In this document: positions 59,001-64,000 of the stretch, in pieces
Layout of the letters: each line of letters opens with the position of its first letter
How positions within the stretch are numbered: position 1 is the stretch's first letter
From: Malania oleifera
Lineage: Eukaryota; Streptophyta; Magnoliopsida; Santalales; Ximeniaceae
Reading direction: 5' to 3'
Assembly (NCBI RefSeq): GCF_029873635.1
Contig: NC_080420.1
Span: forward strand, 54,179,457 to 54,243,456
DNA: 64,000 nt
Made by a program: the position numbers and the translations under genes
Notes under the pieces: model-generated
What the model was told of the DNA's origin: nothing
Database searches by the model: none
What the model saw: the letters and a program-made list of their open reading frames with translations, nothing else

Positions 59001-59684
59001 TTAATTCAATATCTCAATTTATGGATCTAGAGATAGAATTAGCTCAAATGGATAGAACGGTTGGATCTGGAACTATCGAAAACCTTATAAATGGCTCAAT
59101 TCGCTCAAAAAACGGACCCAAAACGACTCCGAAAAGCTCAGTCAAAGTTATGGTCAAACCTAGTCAAACTTGTCAACTATGCTGACGTGGCAGTGCTACG
59201 TGGCACATGCTGATGTGGCAATGGGCCCACTGCTGACGCAAAGGTGGGGTCTACGTGCTCGCATGGCAGTCGGGTCCACCTGTTGATGTTGCGTTTGACG
59301 TGGCGGCTGACTCAGGGTCGCTGACATGGCCAGCTCTGAGACGACGAGTTGAGGACCGATTCTTGGGTTGATCCGGTCTGAGAGAGTCTCCGGGTCGGTT
59401 CAGGTTTTGACTGGGTCGATTTGAGACTGCTCGGGCGAGGAAGACCCATGCAAAGCGTACGGCGCATGAGCGGCTAGTCACCGGCGCATGTCGAAGCATC
59501 TTGCCCCGGCTAGGCGTGTGAGGGCGCGTGTGGCTTCATCCTAGCTCCTTTTGAGCTTCGGATTGCACAATTGGCTTCGTCTCGGTGAGCTGAATGTGAT
59601 GGTGGCCTCAAAACTCAGTTTCGAGCCACTAGACAGAGCTCGTATTTTGGGATCACTTCTGATCTAGCTTTTCTACTCCAACTT

Positions 59685-59697
59685 GGCTTTGATACCA
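59685..59697 (-). other. Primer-binding site of the Copia derivative
   Basis: Minus strand TGGTATCAAAGCC, two bases from the middle LTR. A one-base variant of the usual TGGTATCAGAGCC. Confidence 0.8.
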
Positions 59698-59699
59698 CT

Positions 59700-60115
59700 T
59701 GTTAGGAACCTGTGAGCAACCAGAAAATGTGACACCACAAATTTAATGTGATTCAGTCAATATTTACCTACATCCATAGAGCACACACCACAAATTCACT
59801 ATTCGCTAGAAAATTACAACTCTCACTCTCTCTCACTCTTTTCCTCCTCATTTTCTTCTCTCTGCTCTCTGAGCTTCTCTTGTGCCTCTCTTATACATAT
59901 TACATTCCTCAACTCTCTATTTATAGGGTTGATATTTAAATCATAATTAAATACATTAAATGAAAAATTTGGGAGGTTTACAATCATGAGATAAATGGAG
60001 ATAAATGGTTGATAAATGTCCAGCTTGCAACTCTCCTCACGCCTGTCTCTAGCTCAGCTGCTTTATCTCCTCACGCATGTCTCTAGCTTAGCGTCTCTTG
60101 GCTCCAACAACAACA
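59700..60115 (-). repeat. Copia LTR, middle copy (416 bp)
   Basis: TGTTAGGAACC...CCAACAACAACA in plus reading. It is the 5' LTR for interior 1 on the minus strand. Confidence 0.85.
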
Positions 60116-60803
60116 ATCTCCCACTTGGAGACGAAGACGCCTCCTTAACCAATATCATAAATAAATGATGTGCTCAAAATATGTCTTCAGGCATGAAGAC
60201 CAACTGAAGTTGAACAAAACTTCAGTTTCTCTGTAGTCACCACCTTCCTGTTTGCTCGATTCTTGCTGACTAATCTGATGGCTGTCAGCTTCACAACTGG
60301 TGCAAAGATGCTAGTGTAGTCAGTCCCTTCCTTCTGTTCAAAGCCTTTAACTACCAACCGAGACTTGTATCTTCTAGAGCTGTCATGCTCCTCTTTGATT
60401 CTGTACACCCACTTGTTGTGAAGGCCTTTGGGTAACTCAGCTAGTTCCCACGTTCTGTTGGAAGTGATGGACTTCATCTCATTTTTCATCGCAAGCTCCC
60501 ATTTTCTCGTATCTGCCACCTGACATACTTCATTATAGCATTTGGGCTCCTCCATCTGTAGGAAGTAAGTAATCAATATACCTTCTGTTTGGTACATGAG
60601 ACTGAGTAGATCTCCTAAGCTTTGGAGCTGGAGTAGGAGGCAGTGGTGCGATGATCTGCTCCACTAGTTCCTCCACCTGAGGATTCTCGGCATTCTACTG
60701 TTGTGTCTCGACACATTCTGAGTGGACTAGTTCTAGTCTCTTTTTCTTTGGGGCACGAGTGTTTATCTAGAAACTGACCCTCTTCTGTTTCCTGACTATA
60801 TAT
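60116..60803 (-). pseudogene. Copia linker and RT fragment, copy 2
   Basis: Repeats the RT-proximal part of interior 1, from just after the integrase deletion (PPPL...APELRR) to the RT start. The longest piece is 60597-60187 with WELAMKNEMKSITSNRTW, WVYRIKEEHDSSRRYKS and FAPVVKLTAIRLV. It ends at 60187 as copy 1 ends at 57080. At about 60800 it jumps into the LTR. Confidence 0.8.
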
Positions 60804-60914
60804 ATGGTGGATAAATGTCTAGCTTGCAACTCTCCTCACGCGTGTCTCCAAGTCAGCTACTTTATCTCCTCATGCGTGTCTCCAACTCAACGTCTCTTGG
60901 CTCCAACAACAACA
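60804..60914 (-). repeat. Copia LTR, right partial copy
   Basis: Contains only the last 110 bp (plus reading) of the LTR, from 'atggtggataaatgtctagc' to CAACAACAACA. Confidence 0.75.
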
Positions 60915-60919
60915 ATATA

Positions 60920-61624
60920 TTGACTTGATCTTTTATTTCTTTAGTGCTTGGATCAAATATATATGCCCAAATGGATCCATAATGATTGCAATGCTTTCGC
61001 ATAAACATGATATCCCTCTTTATTTCTCTTTCTTTATATTTTTAAATAAACATAACAACAAATAACTAGTTGTAATTATTCACTTTGTTCTCTATTTAAA
61101 ATCTATTAACAAGTTTTTTACTCTATAGACATTATCTTGTTGCCTAAACACTTATGAACATAAATACTATATAACTTTAAAATATACTTTATTTTGACAT
61201 ATGGATCATGTGGGGCCATTGATTTGAATTCCTATAGGAATCTAAGAACAAAGTGACTATAAATCATATGGTTCTTGATTCAAATCTGATTTGAAACTTA
61301 CACTTCATGATTCAAAATGTAGTCATGTTGGACTTATATTCGATTGGTTCCTACTCAAACATACACAAGCATATATAAAAAAATCAAAATTCATTATTTT
61401 TAATACAAAAGGTCTTAAAATTTTCTCCAATTTATTTCAAAATTAATAATAAACCAAATTTGCTTACTTTTTATCTATTTTTTTTCACTTGTTTTGAATT
61501 ATGGGGTTTCTAAATTTTTTCCAAATAGTAAAAATATCATAAGGTCTTTATTTTGCTAGTTCTCCTAGACAATGATTCATTTGGAATTTGTAAGTATTAG
61601 AATATGAAGACTTTTTATATTTTA
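60920..61624. other. AT-rich intergenic spacer
   Basis: About 0.7 kb between the Copia derivative and the second CACTA terminus. No ORF or repeat recognised. Confidence 0.5.
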
Positions 61625-62345
61625 CACTACAAGAAAACTGGTTTTTAGTGACTGAGATATTAGTGAAGGATGAAATTTCGTCACAAAAAGTTCAGTATTA
61701 CTAGCAGTTCTGAAAAACCGTCACTAATAGTTTAGGTATTAGTGAGGAACTTCCATCATTTACTAATACTAAACTTTTAGTGACAAGATTCCATTCTTCT
61801 CTAATACCTCAGTCACTAAAAAATAGTTTCCCCCGCACAAGGAAGCGCGAGAAACCACTTTTCGTGTGAAAACAATCTCGTGAAAATATTAGTGACAATT
61901 ATTGAGGCATTAGTGACGATTTCAATGCGTCACTAAAAGGGACTTACTAGTGACGGTTAATAGACCGTCACTATTATTATTGTATTAATAATTTTTTTAA
62001 AAAAAAATTACACTATTAGTAACAATCTTTGATAACCGCGGTTTAGAGTCGTCACTAATAGTCTTTTTATTATAAAAAAAATTAAAAATAATTTTGTAAA
62101 CACTAGTAGTGACAGCTTGGGAAATTTGTTACTAATAGTCTTTTTATTTAAAATTTTTTTAAAATAATTTAGTTAACAATAATAGTGACGGTTCGAGAAG
62201 ATTCGTAACTAATAATATTGTATTAGTGACGGTTATATTCGTCACTAATAATCTCTTCATTTAAAAAATATAAGAATAATTTGGTTAAATATATTAGTGA
62301 CGGTTTTTTAGGTATTAGTGACGGTTTGGATTCGTCACTAATACA
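61625..62345. repeat. Terminal and subterminal repeats of the second CACTA element
   Basis: A dozen or so copies of TTAGTGACGGTT and complements, many degenerate, with repeated 'atttaaaaa' and 'taataatttt' links. Same motif core as in 17773-18446 and 51195-51914. Confidence 0.85.
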
Positions 62346-62762
62346 TATAAGTATATTTACCCGTGCCACTTGGGTTTCCCCAAATTTGCTCATTTCCCTC
62401 CTTTCCCTTTCCCTTTCCCTCCTCCCCTCCCGACCCTCGATTTGTTTCCCTCAATCCTCCCCTCCTCCTTCTCCCCTCAGGTCATTGGCTCGGAACCTTC
62501 CACCCAAGTCCCTTTTCCCCTCAGGTTGTTTGTCGTAGCCTCCCGCCCGAGCCACTTCTCCTCTCTGGTCATCTGCTCGAACTCCCCGACCTTCCTCTAT
62601 CTCGGCCCGAAGCATCCTCCTCTCTCCTTCACTGCCCCAACCCCTCACCGTCGCCATTCATCATAGCCCCTCGCCATCGCCATTTGTCGCAACCCCTCAC
62701 TCGTCGCCATTCGCAGAGCATCGCAGCCCCTCGCCCGTCGCAACTCGTAGAGGAGTAAAGTT
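62346..62762 (+). other. C/T-rich leader-like segment of the second CACTA element
   Basis: Strongly C- and T-rich sequence (CCCTTTCCCTTTCCC, TCGCCATT repeats). The Pro/Ser-rich ORFs here follow from composition and look non-coding. Probably the promoter and untranslated leader of the transposase gene. Confidence 0.45.
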
Positions 62763-64000
62763 TGTAACACCCTCTTATATTTTACCAAAAAAAAAAAAAG
62801 TTTTTTGAGATAAAATTTATGTCAAGTTAACCTTATTTGAAAATTTCCATCTTTGAAAAATTTTGTTCTCAACATAAACCTGTGAAAGAAGGTGGACCTT
62901 TACTAAATAAGATGAGAAAATGAGGGTGGCAAGTTAATCAATTCATCTTATGTTTGGTAGTACATATTCCCATATGTCATGTTTTATTCCTTCTACTTAA
63001 CATATTAGATGTAATTTCTATTGAATCCAATATAATACTATTCTGCCTATCTATTCCTATTAAATCTTAACCTCCAAAACATATATACCTTAACTGACTA
63101 AATGTTATATTTTAAAAAAATTATTAATTTAAAATTTTATATGTAAAATTCCAAAATATATTAAGTGGGTTAAATGTTTCTTCTATGTTTTCAAGGATTA
63201 TTATATTTCAGAAAGTCCATGTAATAATTTCAAGACAAACTAAGTATGTGTTGTTGGAAGTACTTGATGTCAAACTCAAACTTTCAAAAAATTTCAATGA
63301 GGCTCGATTCCACCCGATCAATAATTTTGTGGAACTTGGATTCCAAATAATCTCTAATGACTACTACATAAAATTTTAGAAGCAAAGTAAACAGGTGCAT
63401 TTGAAATTTTCAAACACAAATTTTTAAAAACTTTCTAAGATCATATAACTAAATACTACTCGATCATCAATTACTTCTAGATGGACCTGCAAATGTAATT
63501 TTCCATCGTGCATGCCATCACCATTATTCAAAAAAGAATAGAAGAAAGAAAGAAAGAAAAGAGAAAAGAAAGGAAAGAGAAGAAGAAATGAACAAAAGTA
63601 GATTGGATTCAATAGAAATTACATCTGATTTGCAGTTCTGTTTGATCAATTATACACACCCAGATATTACATTTTTAGTATGTAGACATAGTAGATACAA
63701 TCATAATCCTAGGCATGACCACAAAGCCCCTCTTCCCTTCTATAGGTACTCAACTTCGAAAATCAAGCACATTTAACCAATTTTTTTATAGTCTTAGGTG
63801 ACAAATTTCAAAATAGTCAAAGTTTCCTGAGTGTTCTCCTTTCAATTGTTAATCCTTATTATATTCAAACAATTTATATACTATCCAAAATATCCTTGTC
63901 GAACCTTTGCCATTCAATTCCAATGTCATCTATGTCAAGGAAACTTGAATAGCCACACAACCTTCCATTTCCTAACTTTCCAATTTCATAAAATAAATGT
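62763..64000. other. AT-rich region, possibly opening with a Ty3-type LTR
   Basis: TGTAACACCCTC at 62763 resembles the start of Tekay/Del-type LTRs in minus orientation, as at 18641 (TGTAACGCCCCG). No matching TACA end or target repeat is found before 64000, so this is only a possibility. Otherwise no gene is seen. Confidence 0.3.

Larger units (their letters stand above)
56612..60914 (-). mobile_element. TNT1-like Copia derivative with three LTR copies
   Basis: Layout on the plus strand: LTR (56612-57008), interior 1 (57009-59699), LTR (59700-60115), interior 2 (60116-60803), partial LTR (about 60804-60914). Coding is on the minus strand, with a Met-tRNA-type primer-binding site beside the middle LTR. 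Flanks AAATA (56607-56611) and ATATA (60915-60919) could be a decayed 5-bp target duplication. Interior 2 repeats the RT-proximal part of interior 1. Both interiors lack the integrase core, so the deletion predates the duplication, probably by unequal recombination. Gag and RT features place it near TNT1/Tork-type Copia elements. Confidence 0.8.
61625..64000 (+). mobile_element. Second CACTA element, 5' end
   Basis: Starts CACTACAAGAAAACTGG, then GTTTTTAGTGACTGAGATATTAGTGA, a close relative of the first element's left end. Subterminal repeats run to about 62345. A C/T-rich leader-like segment follows (62346-62760), as in the first element. No transposase is reached before the window ends, and the opposite terminus is not in the window, so extent and orientation beyond 62760 are inferred. 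Confidence 0.75.

Noticed and set aside
62281-62758. Pro/Ser-rich ORFs up to 131 aa
   Set aside because: Composition artefact of C/T-rich leader sequence behind a CACTA terminus; no domain.

Overview
This window looks like a nuclear segment of a flowering plant, most likely a eudicot. The reasons are plant-type introns, plant-specific transposon families (CACTA/En-Spm, plant mobile domain, SIRE-like and TNT1-like Copia, Tekay/Del-like, CRM-like and Tat/Ogre-like Ty3), and low overall GC. I cannot name the species. Almost all of the 64 kb is transposable-element sequence. The one gene I read as intact and host-encoded is a four-exon PLAC8-family gene (cell-number-regulator / cadmium-resistance type) on the minus strand at 54672-55610, assembled by hand from its splice sites.

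Left block (1-14439) is a retrotransposon nest. A SIRE-like Copia element contributes its 3' end: a decayed env-like / plant-transposon ORF, polypurine tract and 2.1 kb 3' LTR ending at 4823. It abuts a decayed Tekay/Del-type Ty3 element (4824-8954) with its own 2.2 kb 3' LTR (9207-11451). That in turn abuts the LTR remnant, primer-binding site and gag of another Copia element (11452-14439) whose pol is missing. The 5' parts lie outside the window.

Central block (16756-52850) is the main structure. A plant-mobile-domain (PMD, MAIN-like) pseudogene on the minus strand is split into a C-terminal half (16756-17769) and an N-terminal half (51918-52850) by a 34,142-bp CACTA transposon (17773-51914) with CACTACAAAAA termini and a TGA target duplication. 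Removing the element and one TGA brings the PMD frame back into register. The CACTA carries arrays of TTAGTGACGGTTT-type subterminal repeats, a broken TNP2-type transposase (24085-26985) and a Transposase_24-type second gene (27169-28544). It has itself been invaded: a minus-strand solo LTR (18641-21175, TSD GAGTG), a nearly loopless inverted repeat with arms of about 485 bp (28769-29746), an 18.3-kb gag-only LTR element on the minus strand (29750-48087), and a Ty3 gag-protease fragment (48790-49927). The gag-only element contains a 5.3-kb internal tandem duplication carrying two gag copies and several minisatellites (66, 46 and 19 bp periods).

Right block (52851-64000) holds an array of four 27-bp hairpins with a 62-64 bp period (54089-54305), the PLAC8 gene, a three-LTR TNT1-like Copia derivative lacking the integrase core (56612-60914), and the 5' end of a second CACTA element of the same general type (61625 to the window end).

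A theme across the window is decay by C-to-T change. In most broken coding regions the commonest in-frame stop is TAG where the family normally has Gln (CAG, a CHG methylation context) or Trp. Positions, exon boundaries and repeat counts were read by eye; family names rest on motif recognition, not on database searches.
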